In this document: positions 1 to 9,872 of the stretch, piece after piece
Layout: each line of letters opens with the position of its first letter
How positions within the stretch are numbered: position 1 is the first letter of the stretch
Source of the DNA: Hofstenia miamia
Lineage: Eukaryota > Xenacoelomorpha > Acoela > Hofsteniidae
Reading direction: 5' to 3'
DNA: 64,000 nt
Assembly: GCA_900660155.1 (NCBI GenBank)
Contig: CABFPE010000492.1
Span: 50,878 to 114,877 of the forward strand
Made by a program: the position numbers and the translations under genes
The notes under the pieces: generated by a model
What the model was told of the DNA's origin: nothing
Database searches by the model: none
What the model saw: the letters and a program-made list of their open reading frames with translations, nothing else

Positions 1-3000
1 ATTTGTCTGCATATTGGTTCTCCTTCTCTATAGAGGTCGTAGGGTGTAACTTGCCCTTCTATAAAGACTCTTTCTTTATTATCGTTCTTTAATAAAATCT
101 CTTTTGACTTCTTATAACGATCGTCATTGACTATTCTTTCAGCTGCTTGTCTGCTGTTGACATATGTATTTTCTTCGTGCCACATTGCTTTAATGGCTCT
201 TTTGTCTTTCAATCTCCAAGTTGGTAGCAGCATTGGTATGAAGATAGTCGGAGGTGGCGCGCATTTTAATATCGTTGTCATTGTTTTCTCTTCTATCGCC
301 TCATATGAGCCTTGCATTTCTGCCGTTGTGGCCATACCGAACGTAGCAGGATAATTGTTCTTCGACTTCTTAATGTTTTCCCAGAAAGTATCGGTTAGAC
401 CATTCTTCATCAAATTCTGGGCAGTCTCAGGTTTTATTATCATTTTCGACGTAATACACTCTATATCCACTGCAATCTGGTTTTGTGGCTCCAATAGTTC
501 GTCTATCTCTTGTCTGGTAAATGCTTCCGTACAGAGAACTTTAATTAACGATTTGGTTTCTCTTTCGTACACTTCTCCAAATATTCTTTGTACAATATTG
601 TTTGTTCTTTCTCGTCGCACCGTGATTTCTACTAACAGTCTTTCGTCATCGGTGTCGACCCATGATAATTCGCTGGGCTCCTGTTCGCCCCACTTCTCAA
701 TATTAACTTTATCGATTACTCGTTGTGTATTCGGAGTTAAGGCTATGTTGGTAGATTGTAAGAGTTGTTCTTCAATTAACATTTCTTCTTTACTTTTACT
801 CACCATTTCAATAATTTCGATGGGGCAATTTTTTCCCTCTTTCCTCATGGTTTCTGAGCGTTTGATAATTTTGGTATAGGCACACTGCGGATAATTTTTC
901 AGATATTTCTTTATCTCTTTTGTGATCACCTCATGAATTCTCTTTTCTTCTACCATTTTTATCGTCTGCACCGTTTCCGCGTGCTCTCTTCTAATTAAAT
1001 TCCTAGTCGTTAGCCACGGTTGATTTTTAAGCGCCCTTAGTTTCGTGTTAGAGGTTGCGCCCCACATATATTTCTTTGTTTCATCCGTTAGAATATCGAT
1101 CTCACTTGGGCAGATCCCCGTTTTGTTTGCTAGTTCTATTATGCTGGGCCTTCCCAATGTATGTTGCTGTACTAACAACCTTGTAAAATGTTTTTCAAAT
1201 CTTTGTTGTACTTTTTTAGTCGGAGACATCGGTAACATCTCTACATTTTGCAACAACCACTGTTTAATGTTCGTCGGGATCGGCGCTACAGCTATTTCAA
1301 ATTTTTTCTGTCTAGCTATTTGTCTCCGCTCCTTTCGCATCATAGGCAGTACCAACTTATCATTGTATGTTAGTGCGATCGTTAGTATCCAAATGGCTGT
1401 TCTGGCTCTGATCTCTGGGGCATTAATTTCTTCAAACATTTGTGTTTTGAAGTTCCTCTTAGCTTCCATTTCATACGCTCTTCTGATCTCGTATAACGTG
1501 GCTTCAGTACTTTTGTGATACCTTTTCGTGGGCGATTTTATATCTATCATTGGCCACTCCTCATGCGTAGGCTTTTCTGCTTTAATCTCCGACCATACTG
1601 TCGCTATCTTTTCCAAATGCTCAGGTGTTTGGTTCATACTGCACTTTAGAAACAAGTTTCCAGTCTCTTCCAAATTTTCGTTTATCCCCAGCAGTTCCAT
1701 AGTACGTGTTTGATAGTACATGTCGATAGCGATTTTAGGTTCCACCATGACTCTCTCCGCTGGGGCTATTTCATTAATTTGTAAGTCCATTTTTATCAGT
1801 TCAGATATTCTTCTTGTACCATTGTCCACTGTGAACAAATTATCTAATCTGATTTCCAATTCTTTTATACAATCCGGTAATTCTTCTGATTTCTGTGTTA
1901 CGATTAGTATTACCCTCGTCTTCTGTTTCTTAGCTATTTTGAGTGTTTCTTCGATATTAGTTTGAAGTCTTTTTGATTCTATCTCAGTGTCCTTTACAAA
2001 ATACACTATCGTGAGATGGTTCTTATCGAGGTTTACTTGCTCACATTCGTTTATAATTTTGTCTTTGTTTTTGGTTAGCTTCTGTACGTCCTTCATCGTA
2101 AACTGTTCATCAAACGTAATATGGACTGTGCTTTTGAAGTATGGTCTGTTAAATTGTTCCTTCATATCTCCTTTGTATGCAATTATTGTATTACAAGTTG
2201 GACGATTCTTCTTATCGATGACTATTGGAATTGCGTAACTCTCGTTTTCTTTGGTGGAAGTGCTATTTCTTATTAGCCTTTTCATTTCTGGCGACAGATT
2301 ATCATATGAATTATATCTCATCTTTCTGTTTGCTATAAAATAGGGGTGTATTCTATCTTGTCCTATTTTTGTCATATGGCTCTCCCTTTCTTCAGATCGT
2401 GATGATTTCGTTGTTGTTGATGTCTGTTTATATGAAAAAATTCCTGAGCTCGTGGTAGTGGGGATTGAACTGGTTGACGGTATCTGTGAGGTATCCATAT
2501 CAGAGTCATCACTTATCGGTTGTATGTCCCAATCCATAGCTACTGGAGTTCCTTCCTCGCCGCCCTTTAGTTGGCTTTGAGTACTCGTGGTTGCTGTTTC
2601 CTCGCCGCCCTTTAATTGGCTTTGAGTACTTATTGATGATATTTCCTCTTTGCCCTTTAATTGGCATCGAGTACTATCGGATGTCGAAGGGGAGTGTGCA
2701 TAATTTGGTGTTGCCAACCTCACGCCCTTTAATTGGTGATCAGTATCTCGTGTAGATGGCCCTCATTTACCCGCCTGCCCATTAATTGACATTTGGTAGA
2801 GGGTGACTTTTCTTTTATTGTCTCCATCCTCATACCCTTTAATCGGTAATCAGATTGAGGAGACCTCCTCCTTATTCTTCGTCTTTTGTTGGTAGGTGTC
2901 ATCTGCTCCGTCGTCATACCCTTTAATTGGTAATCGGACTGTGGAGCTCTCCTTCTCACTCTTCTTCTTCTATTACTGGGTGGTGAATTCTCCATCGTCA

Positions 3001-3133
3001 TGCCCTTTATTTGGCAATCGGATTGCGGAGATTTAATTTTGCTAGTGGAGCTTGCTGATGTTCCCTCTGTCCTCACGTCCTTTAATTGATGATTGGTCTG
3101 CGGGATTCTCCTTCTCACTCTCCTTGATTTCAT
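1..3133 (-). CDS. E1 ORF3: large accessory protein of unknown function (partial, fossil)
   Basis: The ORF begins at an ATG inside the 3' end of pol, in the +1 frame relative to pol, with a 92-nt overlap. The first ~130 codons are Arg-rich (for example RRRRVRRR) and carry repeated QLKGM-type units. About one break is visible. The stretches I translated further down are open to the window edge, which implies a protein of roughly 1000 residues. They include a segment ending TDETKKYMWGATSNTK that is shared with E6 and E8. No signal peptide or strong membrane segment is seen, so an envelope role is unsupported. Homologous ORF3 sequence occurs in E2, E4, E5, E6 and E8, which makes it a regular part of this lineage. 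The function is unknown; see the findings for a possible SGNH-like C-terminal domain. Confidence 0.75.
2562..3089 (-). repeat. Array of ~9 short CAATTAAAGGGC-type repeats coding QLKG units (E1)
   Basis: On the plus strand the unit reads GCCCTTTAATTGG. I see copies near 2562, 2608, 2652, 2724, 2777, 2834, 2918, 3002 and 3077, spaced about 45-85 bases apart. In ORF3 frame the unit encodes Q-L-K-G, usually followed by M, and is separated by Arg-rich or Ser/Pro-rich linkers. The same array lies at the equivalent place in E8 (62760-63250) and E6 (49240-49720), with weaker forms in E4 and E5. Either a repeated peptide or a repeated RNA motif could be under selection. Confidence 0.85.
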
Positions 3134-6100
3134 CGGAGATCATTGTGTTCATTTCATGTTTCCTAAATTCAGTTACTAAATTAATATCCCATATCTCTGG
3201 GTCATATTTCATTTTATTTTTCACTGCCCTCTGGGGCATTATTCTTCTTTCAATTTCCGATTCATCTTTTTCGGGTCTATATTCATCTTCAAACTCTTCT
3301 TCATGAACGCTATCAAGATCGTTCATTTCCGTATATGTACCATCATCAACCTGTACAAATTTAAATTCTGCATTTCTGTCAAGGGTTACTTGTTCTATAT
3401 TTACCGTTGCTCGTTTTAAGTTTTGGAAGTGTAATATTTGTCCGTCATTCAATTTATAATTATTATTGGGTAGTGTCTGTGTAACCGTGAATGGCCCTGA
3501 CCACTGTGTTTTAAGTTTTCTTACCTGATTCACGTCTTGTGTTCTCATTAGAGTGTACGCGTAAACCTTGTCCCCTACCCTGTGTGGTTCACCATATATC
3601 TTTTTATTAAAGTTTCTTTCTTGCCTTATCGCCGATTTCTTTGTGTTATGGCACATGGCTTCGTGGATTCCAGTTATCTGATCTTTTAATTTTCTTATAT
3701 AATCGTGATCTGGCTTTTCAGAGTATGCATGATATTGCATTGATACCGGCGTTGCCGCTTCTCTTCCGTACATAGCTTTATATGGGGTCATTCCCGTCGT
3801 GGAGTGTACCGATGTATTATAGAAATATTCAACTATTTCCAATACTTCTCTCCAATCTCTTCCTCCGACTCTTGAAGTTAATACTCTTATCAATTTTATC
3901 ATCGTTCTATTCAATCTTTCCACTGCTCCATTAGCTTGTGGGTGGTACGCAGTCGTCTTTTCTGTTAATATCTCCATCAGTTTAGTCATTTCTTCAAATA
4001 ATTTACTCTCAAATTGAACGCCCCTATCAGATATTATTGTTTGCATTGGTCCGAATTTCAAAATCCACTCTTTCATAATTTTGTCTGCTACTACTTTTGC
4101 GGTTGTTGAATCTAGCGGTATCATTCGAGCGTATTTTGTGAAATTATCCACTAACACCAATATATACTGATACCCTTCATCATCTTGAGACAATTTTTCC
4201 AAATCTACATGAACAATTTCGTTAGGTGCTGTTGCCATAATTTTCTCGAGTGGTGCAGTTTGTACTGGGAAGTGACTCTTGTTATTTATCAGACATGTAT
4301 TGCATTTGTTAATAACATCTTCCACTGTTCTTTGAATACTTGTTGTTATAAAGTGAGCATTAAACGTATTTTCTGTTTGTATTATACCTAAATGCCCGTT
4401 TTCATGTATCTTTCGAACTAATTCCCTTTTATAGTATTCAGGAATCGCTATTCTTAACGTCTTTCCTTCTATATACAAAAGTCCATTTCTATTTACTTTC
4501 CACTTATATCTTTGGAAGTAACTTTTAGCTTCTTTTCCTAGCAACCATTCGTCATTGTTCATCTTATCTCTAATGTCTTTCAGTATCAGATCAGTCTTTT
4601 GTTTTTCAATAATATCTTTCTCAGATATTTCCTCCTTAACTATTATCGGCATTATCGCGTTCCCTTTTTTATCAGTATTAATTTCAGGTAATTCGATGTA
4701 TTCATTATGTGACATGAACTGAAATTTCTTCTTTTCACCGTCCACCTTTTCCATATCTCTTTGATATTCTGGTAGCGCCGTCCAGAAATCTGCATTTTTA
4801 TGTAACGTTCCTTTTCGATGTTCTATGTTAAATTTAAATTCATTTAAATATTCGATCCATTGCGATACAATTGATGACTTATCACCTGAAAACTTCTTAA
4901 GCCACGCCAATCCACTGTTATCAGTTCTCATTTTAAACGTTTGTCCTATTAGAAAATAGCGAAATTTTTTGATACTTTCGACCAGCGCCAACATTTCTAA
5001 TTTTGTTGAACCATAATTTTCCTCACTCTGTTTTAATTTCTGACTAAAAAATTGTATGGGCACTTCTTTGCCATCCTTTATTTGGCCCAAGCACGCCCCT
5101 ATAGCGACATTACTTGCATCGCAGTCTAGAATAAACTCTTTATCGTAGTCTGGTGTGTTTAACGATGGCATCTTACTTAATTCATCTTTTATATTAGACA
5201 ATTGATCCTCTTCTCTCCATGTCCATTCGAACACCTTATTCTTTTTCAACAACTCTGTCATTCTACTAGTTTTATGAGCCACATTAGATATAAAAGAACC
5301 GTAATAGTTAATAAAACCCATGATCCGTTGTAAATCCTTTTTAGTCTTTGGACTACTAATATTTTGAATCATTTCTCTGGCGTTGTTCTTCATTCGTATC
5401 TCGCCTTTTCGTATTTGTCTTCCTAGAAATACAACTTGTTCTTTCAAAATTTCGCATTTCTTGCCATTTACCCGTAAGCCTGCTTTGTACAAAATGTTCA
5501 GCGTTCTATCCAATTTTTCGAGATGCTCTTCAATCGTGTCACTTGCTATCAATATGTCATCTATATATGCACTTATCCCTTTTTCCACATGTTTGTTATT
5601 CTGTTTCAAAGCTTTTGTCACATATCTCTGAAATGTAGCTGGTGCGTTACATAACCCAAAAGCCATGTACATCCATTCGTACAGTCCATATGGCGTTATA
5701 AATGCTGTGTTTTCAATGTGTGAAGGTTCCATTGGCACTTGCCAGTATGCTTTGCAGAGATCTATGCACGTGTAATACTTATTTTTACTGGCTTCATATA
5801 TAATGTCTTCTATCCTCGGGAGTGGGTAGGCATCTTTCTTCGTTATATCATTAAGTTTCCGAAAGTCTATGCAGAGTCTGTATTTCTCACCTTGCTTCAC
5901 GAATACCGTGGGCGTGGCATAAGGACTTTCGCTTGGCCTAATTATCTTATTGTCAATTAGTTCATTCAATATCGTGTTGTAATGTTCTTTTAAGTGTTCG
6001 GGAACTCTTCTGCATGGCAGTCTTATTGGTTCTTCCGTTGTGGTTATTATTTTGTGCGTCTCTCTGACCGCTTTTCCCACACTTATTTCTCCATAATTAA

Positions 6101-6929
6101 ATATTCTTGCATGTCTTTTAAGTATTCCTACCAATTGTTTTCTTTCTTCCGCGCTTAGGTGTTGATACTCCTCTTCTGTTATTTCCGGTATTTGATACTC
6201 CTCGTCCTCTTCTTGTATTATGTTAATTGCTTTATTCACCATCGTTTTCTCGGTTTTTACTTTTTTTCCTTTTAACTTTAAAGTATCCTTTTTTATATTG
6301 ACCACATGATTAGTTGCGTTTAACATTGGTATCATTCCTCTGCCATTTTTTACTACACACAAACTTGATGGAATCAAAACTTTCTTCGTATTTATGCCTT
6401 TTTGATCATATATCATAACTTCAGACATCACATAATTTTCCGTCTCTATTTGACACATCTTCCAATTATTAGGTAGAATCTTCACATCTTCTGTTAACCG
6501 AAATTCTATAGTTTCTGTACCTTGCTCTTCTTCGCAAGTTGTTACTATTTCTTCTTGGACCGATATAGTTTTGTTGGTGTAGTCGATGATGCATTTGTTA
6601 TTCATCAAAAAATCATTTCCTAATATTACCTCATAGGGGAGCGCATTTTTTTCTGTATCTATTACTGTAAATGTTTGCAAAAACGTAGTGTTAGCGATCC
6701 TCATCAGTACTTCCAATAGTTTCCCTTTGGTATCAATGTAATCTCCCAATGCATTGAGTAATCTGCTCTTTTCGCTTTCCAATTTTCTATTATCAATTCC
6801 TATTTTCGCCGCACATTCATCAGTAATAATTGATATTACTGCTCCCGTATCTATCGTTGCCTTGACCATCACTCCATTTATTACAACTGTAATTGTATTA
6901 GTCTTAATTAGGTCTGTCACAATCAACAC
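3042..6929 (-). CDS. pol: E1 pol: protease, reverse transcriptase, RNase H, integrase (fossil, looks whole)
   Basis: A single frame of about 1295 codons. Protease: DTGA near residue 27. RT: LCIDFRKLN near 352 and the catalytic box YIDD at 455-458. RNase H: LDCDAS near 600, then LEMLALVES and RTDNSGLAWL. Integrase: an HHCC zinc module starting near 839 (GHLGI ... CNTC), catalytic-core acidic residues in HVDLEK (~905), SDRGVQFES (~967) and HPQANGAVERLN (~998), then a GPF/Y-type module (WSGPFTVTQTLP) near 1143. The module order identifies Ty3/Gypsy. The frame is entered from gag by the -1 site at 6965-6971. It has no good ATG of its own, and the reading frame extends upstream over the gag end. 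Confidence 0.96.
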   Translation of the reverse strand: MLIVTDLIKTNTITVVINGVMVKATIDTGAVISIITDECAAKIGIDNRKLESEKSRLLNALGDYIDTKGKLLEVLMRIANTTFLQTFTVIDTEKNALPYEVILGNDFLMNNKCIIDYTNKTISVQEEIVTTCEEEQGTETIEFRLTEDVKILPNNWKMCQIETENYVMSEVMIYDQKGINTKKVLIPSSLCVVKNGRGMIPMLNATNHVVNIKKDTLKLKGKKVKTEKTMVNKAINIIQEEDEEYQIPEITEEEYQHLSAEERKQLVGILKRHARIFNYGEISVGKAVRETHKIITTTEEPIRLPCRRVPEHLKEHYNTILNELIDNKIIRPSESPYATPTVFVKQGEKYRLCIDFRKLNDITKKDAYPLPRIEDIIYEASKNKYYTCIDLCKAYWQVPMEPSHIENTAFITPYGLYEWMYMAFGLCNAPATFQRYVTKALKQNNKHVEKGISAYIDDILIASDTIEEHLEKLDRTLNILYKAGLRVNGKKCEILKEQVVFLGRQIRKGEIRMKNNAREMIQNISSPKTKKDLQRIMGFINYYGSFISNVAHKTSRMTELLKKNKVFEWTWREEDQLSNIKDELSKMPSLNTPDYDKEFILDCDASNVAIGACLGQIKDGKEVPIQFFSQKLKQSEENYGSTKLEMLALVESIKKFRYFLIGQTFKMRTDNSGLAWLKKFSGDKSSIVSQWIEYLNEFKFNIEHRKGTLHKNADFWTALPEYQRDMEKVDGEKKKFQFMSHNEYIELPEINTDKKGNAIMPIIVKEEISEKDIIEKQKTDLILKDIRDKMNNDEWLLGKEAKSYFQRYKWKVNRNGLLYIEGKTLRIAIPEYYKRELVRKIHENGHLGIIQTENTFNAHFITTSIQRTVEDVINKCNTCLINNKSHFPVQTAPLEKIMATAPNEIVHVDLEKLSQDDEGYQYILVLVDNFTKYARMIPLDSTTAKVVADKIMKEWILKFGPMQTIISDRGVQFESKLFEEMTKLMEILTEKTTAYHPQANGAVERLNRTMIKLIRVLTSRVGGRDWREVLEIVEYFYNTSVHSTTGMTPYKAMYGREAATPVSMQYHAYSEKPDHDYIRKLKDQITGIHEAMCHNTKKSAIRQERNFNKKIYGEPHRVGDKVYAYTLMRTQDVNQVRKLKTQWSGPFTVTQTLPNNNYKLNDGQILHFQNLKRATVNIEQVTLDRNAEFKFVQVDDGTYTEMNDLDSVHEEEFEDEYRPEKDESEIERRIMPQRAVKNKMKYDPEIWDINLVTEFRKHEMNTMISDEIKESEKENPADQSSIKGREDRGNISKLH

Positions 6930-6961
6930 GGGCGCACGTTTTACTGGAGGCGGCGCTTCCT

Positions 6962-6971
6962 CTAGTTTAAA
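6962..6971 (-). promoter_or_regulatory. E1 gag-pol -1 ribosomal frameshift site (TTTAAAC + stop)
   Basis: On the minus strand the last gag codons read TTA AAC TAG, preceded by T. This gives T_TTA_AAC, a textbook X_XXY_YYZ slippery heptamer, immediately before the gag stop. Slipping by -1 enters the pol frame directly. A short GC-rich hairpin (GAGG pairing with CCTC across eight bases) can form just downstream. The heptamer and stop are kept in E6 (45740-45749). Minus-one frameshifting between gag and pol is known in many LTR elements; its use here is inferred from sequence. Confidence 0.8.
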
Positions 6972-8620
6972 GTGTCCTCTTTTGTTTCTTCCGTTTGTTC
7001 CAACTCATCTTCATCTTCCAATAAGTCTTCTTCGTCAATGTATGCCTCTTTCTCTTTGATGAAATTAATTTTTCGTTTACAGTATTTTTTCGTATGACCT
7101 TTTTTTCCGCACACCTGACATTTCAGATTTTTTCTGTTTATACATTTCACCGTACCGTCTTTCAATTTTATTTTAATAATTTTGTTCTTTGGTTTCCCCT
7201 CGTCTTCTTTTTTAGTTCTATTCATTCCGCTAGCCATTGTTGGTACCACTTTCATTGTTGACGTTTTCTCATTAATTCGAGCATTGTTTTCCATCATAAC
7301 TTGTATTCCCAGACCTTTCCTTATCATTCTTTCCAGGGAGTCATCTGCATCACACTTAATTTCGAATTGTTGCTGGATAGGTTCTGGTAACCCTTTAAAT
7401 ATATGCAAAAACAGATCATATTTAGAATACGAGCTCTCTCTTGAACTCAGTTTCAACAGTCTCTCTACCTGTGACATATAATTTCGTAAATCCTCTCATT
7501 TGTTCATCTTTAGAATATTCAACAGCATACGATACTGACTTTTGAAGCTCTCATCATCATAGTATCGTTGATACTCTCCAATCAATTTTTTGTAATATGA
7601 TTTAGTTTCTAAATCCAACACTAAATAATGCTGGTAAGCTCCTCCTCCTAGATATAATAGGAATCGCGCCGCTGCTTGTTTTTGTATGACTTTCCTCTCT
7701 TTCATGCTCATTTCGAACATTTGAATCCATTCTTTAAATGTAGGCGAGTAGCTATCAACTCTCCCCGTGAATTTCGGGAGTATTGCTTTGCATGCTGGTG
7801 TCTCACTATCTTCTTCTTCCGATAATATCGTTTCTTCATATATCGGCTTTATGTCTGTCGTACTTTTACATTTTTCTTTTACTTGTTTTGTTATGTTTAC
7901 GACTAACTTTTCAACAAATTCGTCTTCTGTCTGACAATTTCTATATATTTCAGACTGTCCTTCCTCTATTGGTACACTTCCGCTTAGTTTTTCCGGTTCT
8001 TCTATTACTGTATTTTTAATCACCTTGACACTATTTTTCTCTGTTTCTCCTGCATCCTCATTCGTTAGTGTCGTTAATCGAATTTTGTCTTTTAACTCGT
8101 CTATTTGAAGTTGCTTTAGAATATTGTCTTCTCTCAGGTTAACGTTCTCTTCATGCATTTGAGTAATCATTTTCTTTAGATTTTCACTCTGCAATTTTAT
8201 TTCCTTGTTCGCCTCTATTAATTTCTCGATTTGTTTCTGGAAGACATTCCTCTGCTCCGTTAACCTAGAGCTAGTGTCTTGCGTGATTTCTTCAATCTGT
8301 TTGTCTTTTTCAGCATTTGCTAGTTCTATCTCAAACATCCTTTGAGTTAAGTTTTCAATTTGTAACATTAACTCACGTCTTTCGTTATTATTATCTTCTA
8401 TTATTTTCTTTAGTTCGATTATCAATAGTGCTGCACCTTCGTTTTCTTGCTGCAATACTATCTCTGTTGGGGAATTTTGACTCTCAGGGGATGTATTAAC
8501 AACCGCTGGAGTTGTTTGATTTTGGGGTGTCCTTTGCATTTTGGCTCTAGTTCTTTGCTTTTTCCTTGAATTTACCATTTTCATAATTACTAGAGGCAAT
8601 TGTATAATGACGTCCTTCAC
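6962..8620 (-). CDS. gag: E1 gag: coiled coil, capsid-like region and CCHC nucleocapsid (fossil, about one break)
   Basis: The N-terminus is basic, then Gln/Ser/Pro-rich, followed by a long predicted coiled coil rich in Glu, Lys, Leu and Gln over roughly residues 60-190. The capsid-like part contains a KEWIQMFEMSM segment and RFLLYLGGGAYQHYL, as in Retrotrans_gag families. The C-terminus has one zinc knuckle, CQVCGKKGHTKKYC (C-x2-C-x4-H-x4-C), then an acidic tail. E6 and E7 have clear homologues (CYGCGQKGHKKPDC in E7). About one break is visible. Gag assembles the particle and binds RNA. Confidence 0.88.
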
Positions 8621-8812
8621 CAGTATCAGTGCTCATGGTTACTGTCGCTCCTCATCTTTTTGCTTGCTTGTTTCTTTATTTTGAGAGAGAAGAAACAACT
8701 ATCTTAACCCACTTGTAAGTTCGTAGTATAATTCTTGTTTGTGACTTTTAGTACACTTTCGTTAACTATTACACCAACTGTTTTCCTCTCCTTCATGCAC
8801 GCTCTTTAAGCG
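8621..8812 (-). other. E1 untranslated leader between PBS and gag
   Basis: About 190 bases with no conserved reading frame. In LTR elements this interval usually holds packaging and dimerisation signals, but I see no specific structure to name. Confidence 0.5.
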
Positions 8813-8828
8813 CCTGTCACGGTCGCCA
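8813..8828 (-). promoter_or_regulatory. E1 primer binding site, probably for tRNA-Arg
   Basis: Directly after the LTR end (...TTCTACA) the minus strand reads TGGCGACCGTGACAGG. Its complement ends CACGGTCG-CCA, which fits the 3' end of animal tRNA-Arg (UCG/CCG type, ending ...TGGTCG plus CCA) with discriminator G. Variants of the same site follow the LTRs at 44167, 52282 and 53446. The position and the TGG start are firm; the tRNA identity is inference. Confidence 0.75.
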
Positions 8829-8948
8829 TGTAGAATCATGCCAACCCACCGTGAGTATGGTATTTAGAAAAAGCTATTACTTTCTTAGATTAACTGTTAA
8901 GCGGAGTTGACACTTTTCCGATTTCTCTCCTTCATAATAAGTGTGCAG

Positions 8949-8954
8949 TTTATT
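8949..8954 (-). terminator. LTR polyadenylation signal AATAAA (E1)
   Basis: AATAAA on the minus strand, about 120 bases before the LTR end and downstream of the LTR reading frame. Other F1 copies keep the surrounding TTTAATAAAC context. Confidence 0.5.
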
Positions 8955-9091
8955 AAACTAACTTAATACACAATAGCCTTCACTGCTAAGTAACTCACTC
9001 AACTTATTTAGGTAAAGCAGAGAGGTTGGAAGACAGGATCGACACTCAAGAGTAAACGTGCATATCCAGGAACATATCCGCCAGCTGCATC

Positions 9092-9721
9092 TTACCAATG
9101 GAACTGCCACTGTGAGATCGAGAACAACAATGGAATGGTGAGGTGAATAGCAAACTCAGTGTAATGGGATTGGCAACTACTTAATAATTTAGTGCATTGA
9201 TTGTTTTTGTTATTACGAACTAATGCAATAAATGAAACAGTGCAACCTTGCTGCTGAAATAGCTTATTATGAGGCCCTACATGTAATAGCCCTACAGATA
9301 TAGAAATGTATAATAGCCCTTGATACATGTAAACAATCAATGCCGCCAGCGGAAAATGGAAACTAGAAGTCGGCCAGAGGTCTACTGTACAAAGCATTGA
9401 GCAACATGTAATGACTATTAAATAGACTATGTGTAATAAAATATAGAAATACAATCGTAATAACCATCTAAGTGTAAACACTGTTAAATCATCAATCGTC
9501 ATGTAGCATAATGAATGTAATAAATGACTTGAGTTCATTGATAATATAATCAACATGTAAAACCTAGAGGCTGCAATACCAATATCAGACAAGCAATGAC
9601 AGTTAGGAAAGCTATAACGGTAAAAAACTCCTATACCTATCCGTAACCTAAGAGCACACCAGGTAACTACAGCTGTCGCCCTCCCCGCTGTGGAATAGCT
9701 ATTAGGAGGCTGCTCCAGCAT
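9092..9721 (-). CDS. LTR-encoded hydrophobic protein, 'L-ORF', 209 codons (E1)
   Basis: An uninterrupted frame lying wholly inside the LTR and starting MLEQPPNSYSTAGRATAVV. It has at least three long hydrophobic stretches (around residues 28-60, 85-115 and 125-150; for example YFYILLHIVYLIVITCCSML), which suggests a multi-pass membrane protein, and a Cys-containing C-terminus. It starts about 145 bases below the LTR TATA box, so it would be the first ORF on the element RNA. Readable homologous segments occur in LTRs at 30426-30874, 37152-37490, 43504-43758, 57979-58161 and 58915-59665. I do not recognise the family. Against: LTR sequence is constrained for other reasons, and AT-rich, pyrimidine-rich frames read as hydrophobic. 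Confidence 0.6.
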   Translation of the reverse strand: MLEQPPNSYSTAGRATAVVTWCALRLRIGIGVFYRYSFPNCHCLSDIGIAASRFYMLIILSMNSSHLLHSLCYMTIDDLTVFTLRWLLRLYFYILLHIVYLIVITCCSMLCTVDLWPTSSFHFPLAALIVYMYQGLLYISISVGLLHVGPHNKLFQQQGCTVSFIALVRNNKNNQCTKLLSSCQSHYTEFAIHLTIPLLFSISQWQFHW

Positions 9722-9864
9722 ACCTTTAACCGGATGTGGGAACCACCATACAATTACCCTAGCTCGTAGACGTTTAGCTTTCCATCAGAATATATAAAAT
9801 AACCTGACAAAAGAAAATGAATCCAAAGTAGATTTGCTCATCATTAATTACATCCCATTCATTA

Positions 9865-9872
9865 TATTTATA
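9865..9872 (-). promoter_or_regulatory. F1 LTR TATA box with upstream CAGGTACT motif (9905-9912)
   Basis: Minus-strand TATAAATA, preceded by AACAGGTACT about 35 bases upstream. The pair is repeated in every well-preserved F1 LTR and, with the same spacing, in F2 LTRs whose remaining sequence differs. It is probably the Pol II core promoter of the element. Confidence 0.7.

Noticed and set aside
355-2238. Plus-strand frames across E1
   Set aside because: Antisense shadows of ORF3, whose frame is supported by similarity to E5, E6 and E8.
2562-3089. CRISPR-like array
   Set aside because: Units are only 12-13 bases, lie in a reading frame, and occur in a eukaryotic retroelement.
1-3133. ORF3 as an envelope gene
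   Set aside because: No signal peptide, furin-like site or membrane anchor seen in any copy; the N-terminus is Arg-rich.
8813-8828. PBS pairing with the tRNA-Asp anticodon arm (CCTGTCACG)
   Set aside because: A half-tRNA primer is possible in copia-like elements, but the TGG start fits a 3' CCA end and variants in other copies fit tRNA-Arg better.
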